Below are positions 9,622-18,394 of a stretch of 64,000 nucleotides of DNA, in pieces (position 1 is the first letter of the stretch; each line of letters opens with the position of its first letter). The stretch comes from Rhodoferax fermentans (GTDB lineage Bacteria > Pseudomonadota > Gammaproteobacteria > Burkholderiales > Burkholderiaceae_C): assembly GCF_002017865.1 (NCBI RefSeq), contig NZ_MTJN01000002.1, forward strand, positions 2,356,001 through 2,420,000, given 5' to 3'. Below the pieces are notes generated by a model, which was given only the letters and a program-made list of their open reading frames with translations, did not search any database and was not told where the DNA came from. The position numbers were made by a program, and so were the translations under genes.

Positions 9622-10107
9622 ATGGATTTACCCCTGCACCAGCTCTCGATGACGGTGCTGATGACGCCCGACACCGCCAACTTTTCGGGCAATGTGCACG
9701 GCGGCAACATCCTCAAATTGCTCGACCAGGTGGCCTACGCCTGTGCCAGCCGTTATGCCGGGCGGTATGTGGTCACGCTCAGTGTGGACCAGGTGATGTT
9801 TCGCCAACCGATCCATGTGGGGGAGCTGGTCACCTTTTTGTCGTCGGTCAACCACACCGGTTCCTCGTCGATGGAGGTGGGCATCAAGGTGATTGCCGAG
9901 AACATCCAGAACCGCTCGGTGCGCCATGTCAACAGCTGCTTTTTCACCATGGTGGCAGTGGATGACGAACGCAAACCGGTGGCCGTGCCGCCTCTGGAGC
10001 CCCAGACCCCCGATGAGATCCGTCGCCACGCCGCCGCCCTGGTGCGCAAGGACATGCGCCGCGAGATGGAGAAGCGGTTTACCGCCACCCGCTCGCTGGC
10101 CGACTGA
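9622..10107 (+). CDS. Acyl-CoA thioesterase (hotdog fold, YciA/BFIT type)
   Basis: A single hotdog-domain protein of 161 residues that hydrolyses acyl-CoA to the free acid. The catalytic region 'NFSGNVHGGNILKLLDQ' (about 18-34), with Asn and the HGG before the central helix, is typical of the cytosolic acyl-CoA hydrolase family. An upstream in-frame ATG at 9571 exists, but ATG at 9622 has AGGAA at the right distance. It stands alone, divergent from preT, and a hairpin repeat follows its stop. Chain-length preference cannot be told. Confidence 0.85.
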   Translation: MDLPLHQLSMTVLMTPDTANFSGNVHGGNILKLLDQVAYACASRYAGRYVVTLSVDQVMFRQPIHVGELVTFLSSVNHTGSSSMEVGIKVIAENIQNRSVRHVNSCFFTMVAVDDERKPVAVPPLEPQTPDEIRRHAAALVRKDMRREMEKRFTATRSLAD

Positions 10108-10111
10108 GAAA

Positions 10112-10165
10112 AATAGTATTCAAAATGGCTCCTGGCCCTGATGTAACAAGGGCAGGATGCTCTGG
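10112..10165 (+). repeat. Short hairpin repeat, copy 3, possibly acting as terminator
   Basis: ATAGTATTC, then CCTGGCCCT and AGGGCAGG around a 9-nt loop, followed shortly by a T-run. It is a diverged copy directly behind the thioesterase stop and could end its transcript. Confidence 0.45.
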
Positions 10166-10289
10166 TTTTTAGATGGCTTGTCTGATCGGCTGGATGTGCT
10201 GGGGGACTGCAATCAGGGTTCTGGAGGCTGCGTCAGCCTGCCCAAAAGGCATCACAATGTGCTGGTTTCAACACCAGCAAGGACGAACC

Positions 10290-10577
10290 ATGAGCCGTTT
10301 TCTCACTCACAGCGCCTCTCTGGGCGCCCTGGTTTTGACCACGGCGCTGGGCCTGGGCCACACCAGCAGTGTGTTGGCCGCCACGGCCGCTGCCAGCCAA
10401 ACCAGCGCACCTGCACCCAGCCTGCTCGAGCGCACCCAAAAAGCCACCAAGAAGGCTGCCCATACCACCGCTGAGGCCATCAGCGACACCGGCAAGGCGA
10501 TCGATAAAAAAGTGCCGCGGACCGAGGCTTATAAAAAGAAACATCCCAACGACGTTCCCGGTTCTGCAGCCAAATAG
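10290..10577 (+). CDS. Small exported Ala/Lys-rich protein, function unknown
   Basis: 95 residues starting at ATG 10290, with AAGGA upstream. A signal peptide runs to about residue 30 (hydrophobic 'GALVLTTALGLG', cleavage near VLAA). The mature part is rich in Ala, Thr and Lys and ends KKHPNDVPGSAAK. There are no cysteines and no catalytic motif. A longer upstream frame exists, but the signal peptide fixes this start. I do not recognise the family beyond small Comamonadaceae exported proteins. Confidence 0.55.
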   Translation: MSRFLTHSASLGALVLTTALGLGHTSSVLAATAAASQTSAPAPSLLERTQKATKKAAHTTAEAISDTGKAIDKKVPRTEAYKKKHPNDVPGSAAK

Positions 10578-10585
10578 GTGCCTGC

Positions 10586-10753
10586 TCAAGGCTGGGCGAA
10601 GTCACCCCGTGCCGGTGTGTTGTGAAACACCAGACGGCTGATCCGTTGTTTCAAATGGCGCCAGCCCAATGCCAAAATCTCACCCATGGCGTCCGAGCGT
10701 TGCTGGTTGGCCAAGCGCACCTGCGCGTAGATGTCGATGTAGTTCTGGGGCAT
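10586..10753 (-). CDS. Small cytosolic protein (55 aa), function unknown
   Basis: Starts at ATG 10753 with AAGGA upstream. The product begins MPQNYIDIYAQVR and is amphipathic and basic (WRHLKQRISRLVF), with no signal peptide or cysteines. The frame can be extended upstream to 10837, but the extension is unlike protein. It is convergent with the exported-protein gene and divergent from the LysR gene at 10869. Function is not known. Confidence 0.5.
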   Translation of the reverse strand: MPQNYIDIYAQVRLANQQRSDAMGEILALGWRHLKQRISRLVFHNTPARGDFAQP

Positions 10754-10868
10754 GATGGCAAATCCTTGTGTAACAAAAGCCCCTTGTGGGGGCAAAACGA
10801 AGCTTAATGGCTGAGCTGCCCTGCGGCAAACGAGCATTTTTCAGGCAACAGATCAGAAAAACTCATCC

Positions 10869-11819
10869 ATGTCTTACCGCTTGCCCCCGTTGAATGCCTT
10901 GCGCGCTTTTGAGGCCGCCGCACGCCATCTGAGTTTCAAGAACGCGGCGCTGGAGTTGTCGGTGACACCCACCGCGATCAGCCACCAGATCAAGCTGCTG
11001 GAGGATTTTTTGGGTTACCCACTGTTTCGCCGCCTGACCCGTGCGCTGGAGCTCACGGTCCAGGGGCAGGCCATGTTGCCCAAGGTGCGCGAAGGCCTGG
11101 CCTGTTTTGCGGCGGCGGTCGAGAGTGCCCAGGCGCGCGCCAGCAGTGGCAAGCTGGTGGTGGTGTTGCCGCCCTCGGTTGCGACCCGCTGGATGGTGCC
11201 ACGGCTCAAAGGCTTTGCCCAGGCCGAGCCCCAGCTCAACCTGCAGATCATCCGCTCGCTCAAGGCCATTGACAGTGACCAGGCCCCCGTCTCAGCACCG
11301 CTGACGCCGGTAGACCCGCGTGAGGAAGACTCCACCGTGGTGATCCGTTTTGGCACCGGTGTCTACCCGGGCTGCCAGGTGGATCACCTGTTTGGCTCGG
11401 AATACATCGCGGTGTGCAGCCCCAAGCTGCTGGCCGCAGGCCCGCCGCTGCGCACCCCCGAGGACATGCGCCACCATGTGCGTCTGCACACCGATGCCAT
11501 CGCCAGCGACCACGCGAGCCCGGGCTGGGCCGACTGGTTCAAGCTGGCCGGGGTCAAGGACGTGGACAGCAACGCCGGGCCCCATTTCAGCGATTCGGGC
11601 CTGGTTTATGTGGCCGCGCTGGACGGGCTCGGCGTGGCGTTGGCGTCCAAGCCGCTGGTGGCCACCGCGCTGGCCCAGGGCCGCTTGGTGGCGCCGTTTG
11701 AGCTGGCGGTGGCGCAGAACTATGCCTACTACCTGGTGGTGCCCGAGGCCATCAGCCAGCGCCCTGCGGTGCAGGCCTTTCGGGCCTGGCTGCTCAAAGA
11801 GGCGCGGGCGGCCGGGTAA
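10869..11819 (+). CDS. LysR-type transcriptional regulator, GcvA-like
   Basis: 316 residues. An N-terminal winged helix-turn-helix (about 6-65, 'SFKNAALELSVTPTAISHQI') with the 'LNALRAFEAAARHLSF' opening typical of the GcvA branch, then a LysR substrate-binding domain from about residue 92. The nearest divergent gene is the 55-aa ORF, so its target is unclear. Possibly self-regulated from the 115-nt gap upstream. Confidence 0.88.
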   Translation: MSYRLPPLNALRAFEAAARHLSFKNAALELSVTPTAISHQIKLLEDFLGYPLFRRLTRALELTVQGQAMLPKVREGLACFAAAVESAQARASSGKLVVVLPPSVATRWMVPRLKGFAQAEPQLNLQIIRSLKAIDSDQAPVSAPLTPVDPREEDSTVVIRFGTGVYPGCQVDHLFGSEYIAVCSPKLLAAGPPLRTPEDMRHHVRLHTDAIASDHASPGWADWFKLAGVKDVDSNAGPHFSDSGLVYVAALDGLGVALASKPLVATALAQGRLVAPFELAVAQNYAYYLVVPEAISQRPAVQAFRAWLLKEARAAG

Positions 11820-11831
11820 TGTGCCGTCTGC

Positions 11832-12419
11832 TCAGGGCGATGGTGATTGGGTGGCAGCCGCCAGCCTTTGCTGCGTTTGGGCATCCACCAGGCGGCGCAA
11901 CTGCGCAAACAAGGGGTCTGCCGCAGTGTATTGCTGGCCGTAGCTCAGGTTGAAGGCGTAGTCGAAGTCTGGCGGGTTTTGACCCTGGTTGTGCTGGATC
12001 AGGGTTTCCAGCTTGTCCAGGGCTTTCACGGCGCGGGCTTCGGCCGAGGCCGCTTGTTCGTAGTCGTCCCACAGTCCCAGCAACTCGGTTTGAAGCTGTG
12101 CCGGCAGCGGGGCCATCAGGTCGATCAGGTCGTGGCGTTCACTCTCAGACTTGTGGCTGCCAGCACCTTGGGCAATGGCCGGCACGTCGCCGTGCAAGGC
12201 CTCGCCCAGGTCATGGATGACACACATCTTGAGCACGCGCTCAAAGTCCAGCGGCCCCAGGCTGTCCTGCAGCACCATGGCCAGCAGGCACAGACGCCAG
12301 CTGTGTTCTGGCGTGCTCTCTTGCCGACCTGTGGCGGTGTAGGCACAACGCAGCACACTCTTGAGTTGTTCAGCTGCCTGGATAAAGGCCAGACGCCCCT
12401 GGAGATCGGCATCACGCAT
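11832..12419 (-). CDS. HD-domain hydrolase (YfbR-like nucleotidase/phosphohydrolase)
   Basis: About 195 residues with the HD pattern: His in 'TPEHSWR', the paired His-Asp in 'CVIHDLGEAL', and Asp in 'KALDKLET'. This matches the small HD hydrolases around E. coli YfbR, a 5'-deoxynucleotidase, though substrate is not decided by motif. The ATG at 12443 lies inside a hairpin repeat; ATG at 12419 has GAGGGA upstream and fits the family start better. It converges with the LysR gene. Confidence 0.8.
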   Translation of the reverse strand: MRDADLQGRLAFIQAAEQLKSVLRCAYTATGRQESTPEHSWRLCLLAMVLQDSLGPLDFERVLKMCVIHDLGEALHGDVPAIAQGAGSHKSESERHDLIDLMAPLPAQLQTELLGLWDDYEQAASAEARAVKALDKLETLIQHNQGQNPPDFDYAFNLSYGQQYTAADPLFAQLRRLVDAQTQQRLAAATQSPSP

Positions 12420-12432
12420 GGCTTGTCCCTCA

Positions 12433-12480
12433 TTTGATAGCATTTAGCCCTTATAAAATAAGGGCCAGAGGCCTATTTTT
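12433..12480 (+). repeat. Short hairpin repeat, copy 4
   Basis: TTGATAGC, then the stem GCCCTTATAAAATAAGGGC and CAGAGGCC with a T-rich tail. One of the best-kept copies; the stem is 7 bp around a 5-nt loop. It overlaps the upstream ATG that was rejected as the start of the HD hydrolase. Confidence 0.7.
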
Positions 12481-12559
12481 ATCTCATCACCGCGTGGTGT
12501 GACCACCCTTGGCGGCCACCATGCAGGTCACCATTGTGACTGTTCAGGCGCAGTGCTGC

Positions 12560-13474
12560 TCAAGGTGTTGTGTGCTGCAGCCTCGGTTCCACCAGGCCTT
12601 GTGCGCCGGGTCGGAACATCAGCAAGCGACCGGCATGAGGGTCGGTCTCCAGGTCTTTCTCACCGCGGCACAGCGAGGTCACCAGCATGGTCTGACCATC
12701 GGCGCCACCAAAGGCACACATGGTGGGTTTTTGCATGGGCAGCAAGATCTTGCGGTCGAGTTGGCCCTGCGGGGTGAAACGCATGATGCAGCCCTCGTCC
12801 AGACCACACACCCAGTAACAGCCATCCACGTCCACCGCCGCGCCATCCGGTCGACCCACCTCTTGGCGCAGGTCGACAAACGGGCGCTGGTTGCTGGGTA
12901 AACCAATGTCGATGTCGTAGTCGAATTGCCACAACATGCGCACATCGCGGTGGGTGTCAGAGCAATACAGGGTTTTGCCGTCCGGGCTGAAGGCCGACCC
13001 GTTCGGGATCACAAAGCCGCCAAATTCGGATGCTGTGAGACCGTCCTGGCGGGTGAAACGAAACCAGCGTCCGGCAGGGTCACCGAGCGAGATGTCCATC
13101 ACCATCGTGGACACCCAGAGCCGACCCTGCCGGTCACAACGCCCGTCGTTGAAACGCATGCCGGGTTTGGGATGGGTGATGGATGTCAGGCGTGTCATGC
13201 CAGCGGCCTCGTTGTCACCGAGTTCCAGGTCAAAAATACCGGTCTCGCAACAGACCACCAAACCTCCGTCGGGGCGCAGCACCATGCTGCCGATTTTTTC
13301 TGACACCGACCAGTGGCGCACCTCGCCGCTGGCCGGATCCAGGCGAAAGACCTTGCCCGCCTGGTCGATCCACTGCCAGCTGGCTGTGTTGTGGTCCCAG
13401 ACCGGGCTTTCACCCACGGCGTTGCGCACGCCTGGGCAGATCAGGGCATCAGCGCCCAATGTGTTTAACTTCAT
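12560..13474 (-). CDS. SMP-30/gluconolactonase family sugar lactonase
   Basis: A 304-residue six-bladed propeller protein hydrolysing an aldonolactone to the aldonic acid. Metal ligand E22 stands in 'AVGESPVWD'; 'MRFNDGRCDRQGRLW' supplies the Asn/Asp region, and further propeller repeats follow. In context it would open galactono- or arabinonolactone made by the SDR encoded at 19370. It is last in the minus-strand cluster, starting 28 nt after the tctA stop. The exact sugar is not determined. Confidence 0.85.
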   Translation of the reverse strand: MKLNTLGADALICPGVRNAVGESPVWDHNTASWQWIDQAGKVFRLDPASGEVRHWSVSEKIGSMVLRPDGGLVVCCETGIFDLELGDNEAAGMTRLTSITHPKPGMRFNDGRCDRQGRLWVSTMVMDISLGDPAGRWFRFTRQDGLTASEFGGFVIPNGSAFSPDGKTLYCSDTHRDVRMLWQFDYDIDIGLPSNQRPFVDLRQEVGRPDGAAVDVDGCYWVCGLDEGCIMRFTPQGQLDRKILLPMQKPTMCAFGGADGQTMLVTSLCRGEKDLETDPHAGRLLMFRPGAQGLVEPRLQHTTP

Positions 13475-13501
13475 CAGAGGGTCCAGTGCAAAGTGGTTTG
13501 G

Positions 13502-15016
13502 TCAGGCCGCGCTGGTGCTGCCCAGACGGGCTGCCTTGCGCTTTTGCTGGAACCGGCGCAGCACCGGGTAGAACATTGACAGCAAGGCGATGACCAGGAA
13601 GGTGGCGGTGATCGGGCGGGTGTAGAGGAAGTCGTAGCTGCCATTGGACAGTGACAGGGCGCGGCGGAAGTTGCTCTCGGCCATCGGGCCCATGATCAAG
13701 GCCAGAACAATCGGTGATGGCGGGAAGTCCCATTTCTCCATGAAGTAGCCCAGCACACCAGCGGCCAGCATGATGCCGATGTCGAACATGCTGTTGTTGA
13801 TGGCATAGGTGCCGACCACACACAGCGCCAGGATGGTCGGTGTCAGGATCGACTTGGGCATCTGCAAAATCTTGCCGATGAAGCGCAAGGAGCCCAGCCC
13901 CACCAGCAGCATCACCACATAACAGAACAACAGGCCGGCAAACAGCGTGAACACCAGGTCGCTGTGGTCCTTGAACAGCAGCGGGCCGGGTTGCAGGCCC
14001 TGCAGTGTCAAGGCACCCAGCATGACGGCGGTGGTGGCATCACCGGGGATGCCCAGGGTCAGCATCGGCAACATGGCGCCACCGGTACAACCATTGGCAC
14101 CGGATTCGCAGGCTGCCACACCAGCCAATTCACCCTTGCCGAAGTTCTCGGGGTGTTTGCTGAAACGTTTGGCTTCGTTGTAGGCCACAAACGCTGCAAT
14201 ATCGGCACCAGCACCGGGAATGGAGCCGATAAAAATGCCCAGTCCTGAGGAGCGCAAGACGGTCCACAACAAACCTTTGTACACCGACCAGGGCGGGATG
14301 ATCCGGCCCAGCGCGGCTGCCTTGTTCTTGAGCAAACCACTGGTTTCCATCGACTTGAAGGCCTCTGCGGCGGCAAACAGACCAATCATCACCGGGATGA
14401 AGGGCACACTCATCAGCTCCACAAAGCCGCCGGTAAACCGCGGGTAGCCCCCCATGGGGTCCAGCCCCACGGTCGAGATCAGCAAGCCGACAAAACCAGC
14501 AATCAGACCCTTGACCAGGGACTTGCCCGAGATGCTGGCAATGATGCTCAGGCCAAAAACTGCCAAAGCAAAGGTCTCGGACGCACTGAATTCGAGGGCC
14601 ACACCGGCCAGCAGCGGTGCCATGAACACCAGCACAATCACACTCAAAGTCCCACCGATGAACGAGGAAATGGTGGCAGTGCCCAGTGCAATGCCGGCCA
14701 TGCCTTTTTTGGTCAGCTCGAAACCGTCAATTGCGGTGGCGGCTGCGGCAGGTGTGCCGGGAATCTTCAGCAGGATGGCGGTGATGGAGCCGCCATAAAC
14801 ACCGCCGAAATAGACACCGGAAATCATCAGAAGCCCCGACACCGGGTCCATGCCAAAAGTGAAAGGCAGCAGGATCGCCACCCCCATGGTGGCGGTCAGT
14901 CCCGGCATGGCGCCGATCACAATCCCCACGGCAACCCCAATCACCGACAGCAGCAATGCCAGTGGCTGGTGCGCCAGGGCGGCAAAACCGTTCAGAAGCA
15001 AATTCAGTTCTTGCAT
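13502..15016 (-). CDS. tctA: Tripartite tricarboxylate transporter, large permease TctA
   Basis: A 504-residue inner-membrane protein with about 11-12 membrane segments. It shows the conserved TctA block 'GIPGDATTAVMLGALTLQG' and the early 'GAMPGLTATMG' repeat. It works with TctB and the periplasmic TctC as a secondary, binding-protein-dependent importer of carboxylates. Gene order tctC-tctB-tctA is intact. Location among galactonate-type enzymes suggests a sugar acid rather than citrate as substrate; this is inference. Confidence 0.92.
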   Translation of the reverse strand: MQELNLLLNGFAALAHQPLALLLSVIGVAVGIVIGAMPGLTATMGVAILLPFTFGMDPVSGLLMISGVYFGGVYGGSITAILLKIPGTPAAAATAIDGFELTKKGMAGIALGTATISSFIGGTLSVIVLVFMAPLLAGVALEFSASETFALAVFGLSIIASISGKSLVKGLIAGFVGLLISTVGLDPMGGYPRFTGGFVELMSVPFIPVMIGLFAAAEAFKSMETSGLLKNKAAALGRIIPPWSVYKGLLWTVLRSSGLGIFIGSIPGAGADIAAFVAYNEAKRFSKHPENFGKGELAGVAACESGANGCTGGAMLPMLTLGIPGDATTAVMLGALTLQGLQPGPLLFKDHSDLVFTLFAGLLFCYVVMLLVGLGSLRFIGKILQMPKSILTPTILALCVVGTYAINNSMFDIGIMLAAGVLGYFMEKWDFPPSPIVLALIMGPMAESNFRRALSLSNGSYDFLYTRPITATFLVIALLSMFYPVLRRFQQKRKAARLGSTSAA

Positions 15017-15043
15017 GGCAAGTCTCCAACGAGAAGGTTCTTT

Positions 15044-15565
15044 TTATTCAAACAGGCTGCCGAGCGGCAAAGGCACGTTCAGACCGACTGAGAAAGTGGC
15101 ATACAAGGTGGCCGTGATCAGCACCGCCAGCAGCGGATTCCAGAGCTTGTGTCTCATGCCCATCAACCCCATCAGAAAAGACAGATAACAGACGGTGACC
15201 ACGCCATAACCGAGGTAGGGCATGGCCGCCAGCGCCAGTATTGAGCTGGTGATGCCAACAAAGGCTCGGCCATAGCTGCGAACCTCCTCTTGCACGGCAG
15301 GCATCTCGGCTTCTTGGGCAGGGGGCTGTTTGCTCTTGATCAGGTGGCGGCTGATCAAAAGGGCGCACAACACCAGCAGCGCAGCCGCATATATTTGGGG
15401 GAAGCGTGCCGCCCCGATGTCGGTGGCCAGGCCGGTGCTTGGGAACTTGTACGAGAAAAAGAGCGAGGCGATGGCCAACAAGGACACCAAGACGCCAATG
15501 ACGATCTCCATGTTCCAGCCAAACGGTTTCAGGCTGGTCCCAGCAGATGTTTCAGATGAATTCAT
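15044..15565 (-). CDS. tctB: Tripartite tricarboxylate transporter, small permease TctB
   Basis: 173 residues with four predicted membrane segments, the first beginning near residue 20 ('IVIGVLVSLLAIASLFF'). ATG at 15565 has GAGGAG upstream; the longer frame to 15613 has no ribosome site. It sits between tctC and tctA with 27 nt to the latter. TctB is poorly conserved in sequence, so the call rests on topology, length and position. Confidence 0.88.
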   Translation of the reverse strand: MNSSETSAGTSLKPFGWNMEIVIGVLVSLLAIASLFFSYKFPSTGLATDIGAARFPQIYAAALLVLCALLISRHLIKSKQPPAQEAEMPAVQEEVRSYGRAFVGITSSILALAAMPYLGYGVVTVCYLSFLMGLMGMRHKLWNPLLAVLITATLYATFSVGLNVPLPLGSLFE

Positions 15566-15658
15566 GGTTTGTCTCCTCAAGAGATGGCCGCACAAGCCCA
15601 GCGGGCAGGGCATGGGATGCCCCCCGAAAACATTGTTCAGCCTGGTTTTTGTGTCAGA

Positions 15659-15681
15659 AGCGCCCGCAGTTGGCGGGCGCT
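15659..15681 (-). promoter_or_regulatory. Hairpin between tctC and tctB
   Basis: A perfect 9-bp stem (AGCGCCCGC / GCGGGCGCT) with a 5-nt loop, 8 nt after the tctC stop and not followed by a T-run. It probably protects the 3' end of tctC mRNA and so raises binding protein over permease, as for other binding-protein operons. It is not a strong terminator. Confidence 0.6.
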
Positions 15682-15688
15682 GTCAGCC

Positions 15689-16657
15689 TTATTTGGAGAG
15701 GCCGAGTTTGGTCATCAGCGTCTTGAAGAAGACGTTGTCTTTGTCGATGGCCGCCTTGAAGGCCGGGGCGTCAAGGTAGGCGTAGGTCAGGTTCATCTTG
15801 GCCAACTGCTCCTTGAAGGCAGGGTCTTCAGCCGTCTTTTTGGCAGCGGCGCGCAACACGTCTTGCACGTCTTGTGGGGTCTTCTTGGGCACCACAATGC
15901 CGCGCCAGGTCTGGATGCTCAGGTCCACGCCTTTTTCTTTCAGCGTGGGCACCTTGTCGAATGCAGCCAGACGCTGGTCAGCCATCACGGCCAGGATCTT
16001 GATCTTGCCAGCGGTCACGTGGCTGACCACTTCAGCCGGGCTGACTGTGACGGCTTCAATGTGGTTGCCCAGCAGCGCGGTCACAGCGGGGTTGGCACCG
16101 TCATACGGGATGTTGTTGAACTTGGCGCCGGTCTTTTCGGACAAGGCCTCTGCCGCCAGATGCCAGATGGCACCGGTGCCTGAATTGCCGATGCGCACCT
16201 TGCCCGGGTTGGCCTTCGCGTAGGTGATGAACTCTTCATAGGTGTTCCAGGGGGCACTCACATTGACCGAAATGGCCGAGGGTTCGGCATTCAGGCGGGC
16301 AATCGGGGCAAAGTCATCGGCGCTGAACTGCACCAGGCCCATGTGCGGCAACATGGCAATTTCCACTGTGCCGGTACCCAGTTTGTAGCCATCTGGGCGT
16401 GCCATCACGATCTCAGAAAAACCCACCGCACCCCCCCCACCGGTCTTGTTGACCACACCGATGGATTTGGGCAGGTATTTTTTGGCGGTATCGGCAAAGG
16501 CGCGGGTCACCAGATCGGTGCCCCCACCGGCCGCAAATGGCACGATCACTTCGATCGGTTTGGTGGGGTACTCGGCGGCCCGAACCGACACACCCAGCAA
16601 CAGGGTGGAGGCACACATGGCTGTCAACAAACGCGTTATCACTTTTTTCGATTTCAT
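15689..16657 (-). CDS. tctC: Tripartite tricarboxylate transporter binding protein TctC (Bug family)
   Basis: A 322-residue periplasmic receptor with a signal peptide (hydrophobic 'LLTAMCASTLLLGVSVRA', cleavage before AEYPTKPI). It shows the Bug-family opening 'PTKPIEVIVPFAAGGGTD' and 'NKTGGGGAVGF'. Bug proteins are greatly multiplied in Betaproteobacteria and bind many carboxylates, so the ligand is open. It starts 78 nt after the aldolase gene, continuing the minus-strand cluster. Confidence 0.92.
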   Translation of the reverse strand: MKSKKVITRLLTAMCASTLLLGVSVRAAEYPTKPIEVIVPFAAGGGTDLVTRAFADTAKKYLPKSIGVVNKTGGGGAVGFSEIVMARPDGYKLGTGTVEIAMLPHMGLVQFSADDFAPIARLNAEPSAISVNVSAPWNTYEEFITYAKANPGKVRIGNSGTGAIWHLAAEALSEKTGAKFNNIPYDGANPAVTALLGNHIEAVTVSPAEVVSHVTAGKIKILAVMADQRLAAFDKVPTLKEKGVDLSIQTWRGIVVPKKTPQDVQDVLRAAAKKTAEDPAFKEQLAKMNLTYAYLDAPAFKAAIDKDNVFFKTLMTKLGLSK

Positions 16658-16735
16658 CTTTGCTCCTGGTTTTAAATCTCATGTTGGCGAAAAACGACTC
16701 ACACTGAAGTCCCCGGCGCGGTGGTCGGAACCTCT

Positions 16736-17386
16736 TTATGCAGCGTGCTGCGTCTTCCACGCAGCCACAAAGCATTCGGCTTGCCTGGCCAGCTGTGTCA
16801 ACGGCAGACCAGGCGAATACAGGGCGGAACCCAATCCAAAACCGCTGACACCCACGGCAAGGAAAGGGGCCATGGTGTCTGGCGTGATGCCACCCACCGG
16901 AAACAAACGTGTGCCCTTGGGCAAGATGGGCCGCATCGCCTTGACGATGGCGGGTGTGACCAGCTCGGCCGGGAACAGCTTCAAGGCATTGGCACCGGCT
17001 TTGAGCGCGGCCAGGGCCTCGGTTGGGGTGACGACGCCGGGCATGCTGATCAGCCCCAGGGCTTTGGCCGCGCGGATCACGCTGGTGTCGGCATGGGGCA
17101 TGACCACCAGTTCGCCACCGATGTCTTTGAGGCGTGTCACATCCTCCGCCTCGAGCACCGTCCCAGCACCCACCAGCGCATCCTTGGGCAGGCACTGGCG
17201 GATGCTGGCAATGCTGGTGAACGGGTCCGGTGAGTTCAGCGGCACTTCGATCAGGCGAAAACCGGCCTGGTACAGGGTCTGGGCCACGGGCTCGGCTTCG
17301 GCCGGGGTCAGCCCGCGAAGAATGGCGACCAGGGGTAAATGCTGCAGCGCAGCTTCAAATCGGGTGTGAAGGGTGTTGGTCATCAT
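16736..17386 (-). CDS. dgoA: 2-dehydro-3-deoxy-6-phosphogalactonate aldolase
   Basis: Cleaves KDPGal to pyruvate and glyceraldehyde 3-phosphate. A 216-residue class I aldolase of the KDPG/KDPGal family; Schiff-base lysine K136 in 'ANALKLFPAE' and catalytic E47 in 'LIEVPLNSP'. The 'EVPLNSP' wording is that of the DgoA (galactonate) branch rather than Eda. It starts 6 nt after the kinase stop. The dehydratase that would make the substrate of the kinase is not in this window. Confidence 0.88.
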   Translation of the reverse strand: MMTNTLHTRFEAALQHLPLVAILRGLTPAEAEPVAQTLYQAGFRLIEVPLNSPDPFTSIASIRQCLPKDALVGAGTVLEAEDVTRLKDIGGELVVMPHADTSVIRAAKALGLISMPGVVTPTEALAALKAGANALKLFPAELVTPAIVKAMRPILPKGTRLFPVGGITPDTMAPFLAVGVSGFGLGSALYSPGLPLTQLARQAECFVAAWKTQHAA

Positions 17387-17392
17387 GTGTTC

Positions 17393-18394
17393 TCAGTGAA
17401 GTGCATCCTGTGGTGGGTGGATCAGCCCAAGCGCCTTGGCAAATTCCCACAAACCGCGTGGCGCCGGGTTGTCGAGGAGGCCGGTCACCGGCACACCCAG
17501 GATGGCAAAGGCCTGGGCATAACGCTGGCACAGGCTGGGTTCACCAATCAGCAACAGCGGCCCCTGGGTCTGCCGCTGGGCCGAAGCTTTGGCCAGGCCA
17601 GACACCAGCTCGTGGCCAATCAGCAGGCCCGAGAGGTAGTTCTTGAGCACAGGCTGTGGCAAACGCTGGGTCAGCCCCAGGGTGCGGGCGGCAAAAATCT
17701 GGTGTGTGAAGTCGCCAGGCTGGCTGTGGCGCGCGGCCTCGACACCTTGCGCAAAGGCAGCCTGGGCGCTGCTGGGCTCCTCGCTGGCTGGCTCGGTCAT
17801 CAACCGACCCAGTATCGAGTGTTTGACCAGCACCGAGAAAATCTCACCTGTCATGTAGCTGGAAAAATGGGTGATCTGGCCCGCTGTGATCTGCACCCAT
17901 TTGGAATGGGTGCCGGGCATGACCAGGGTAGCGGCCTCGACCAGCGCCGGGTTGGTTGCCAGGGCACCCGCAATCTGGATTTCCTCACCACGGATCACAT
18001 CGGGTGGGTTGTCGGCTTCGTCCAGCAACAAGCCGGGGGCAATCACCACATCCACCCCCACACCACTGGGCACCGACACACTGTGTCTGGCCAGTGCACC
18101 CACATCCACCGGGCAACGCACATACGGTGCTTCTTTCCAGCCCTGGGCACTGCCTACCATGCCACCGGCCACCACCGGCAGCTGCGGCCAACTGGCCAAC
18201 CAGTCACCGGCGATGTCGGCAAAGGCTTTTTCGAAACCAGCGGCTCCCGGCAGGGGCAGCGCTTGTAAACCCTGGGCGGTGCTGCGGGTCTGCAGGACCT
18301 GGCCGGCGTTTCCGAGCAAAAAGGCACGCAGGCTCGATGTGCCCCAGTCCAGTGCGATGAGTGCAGGCAAGAGCTCGGTGTGCTTGTTACTCAT
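17393..18394 (-). CDS. dgoK: 2-dehydro-3-deoxygalactonokinase
   Basis: A 333-residue sugar-acid kinase phosphorylating KDGal to KDPGal. It has an actin-fold phosphate loop 'ALDWGTSSLRAFLL' near the start and the family block 'VVAGGMVGSAQGWKEAPY'. Its start overlaps the IclR stop by 4 nt (ATGA), and the aldolase follows after 6 nt, so regulator, kinase and aldolase are co-transcribed. Confidence 0.9.
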   Translation of the reverse strand: MSNKHTELLPALIALDWGTSSLRAFLLGNAGQVLQTRSTAQGLQALPLPGAAGFEKAFADIAGDWLASWPQLPVVAGGMVGSAQGWKEAPYVRCPVDVGALARHSVSVPSGVGVDVVIAPGLLLDEADNPPDVIRGEEIQIAGALATNPALVEAATLVMPGTHSKWVQITAGQITHFSSYMTGEIFSVLVKHSILGRLMTEPASEEPSSAQAAFAQGVEAARHSQPGDFTHQIFAARTLGLTQRLPQPVLKNYLSGLLIGHELVSGLAKASAQRQTQGPLLLIGEPSLCQRYAQAFAILGVPVTGLLDNPAPRGLWEFAKALGLIHPPQDALH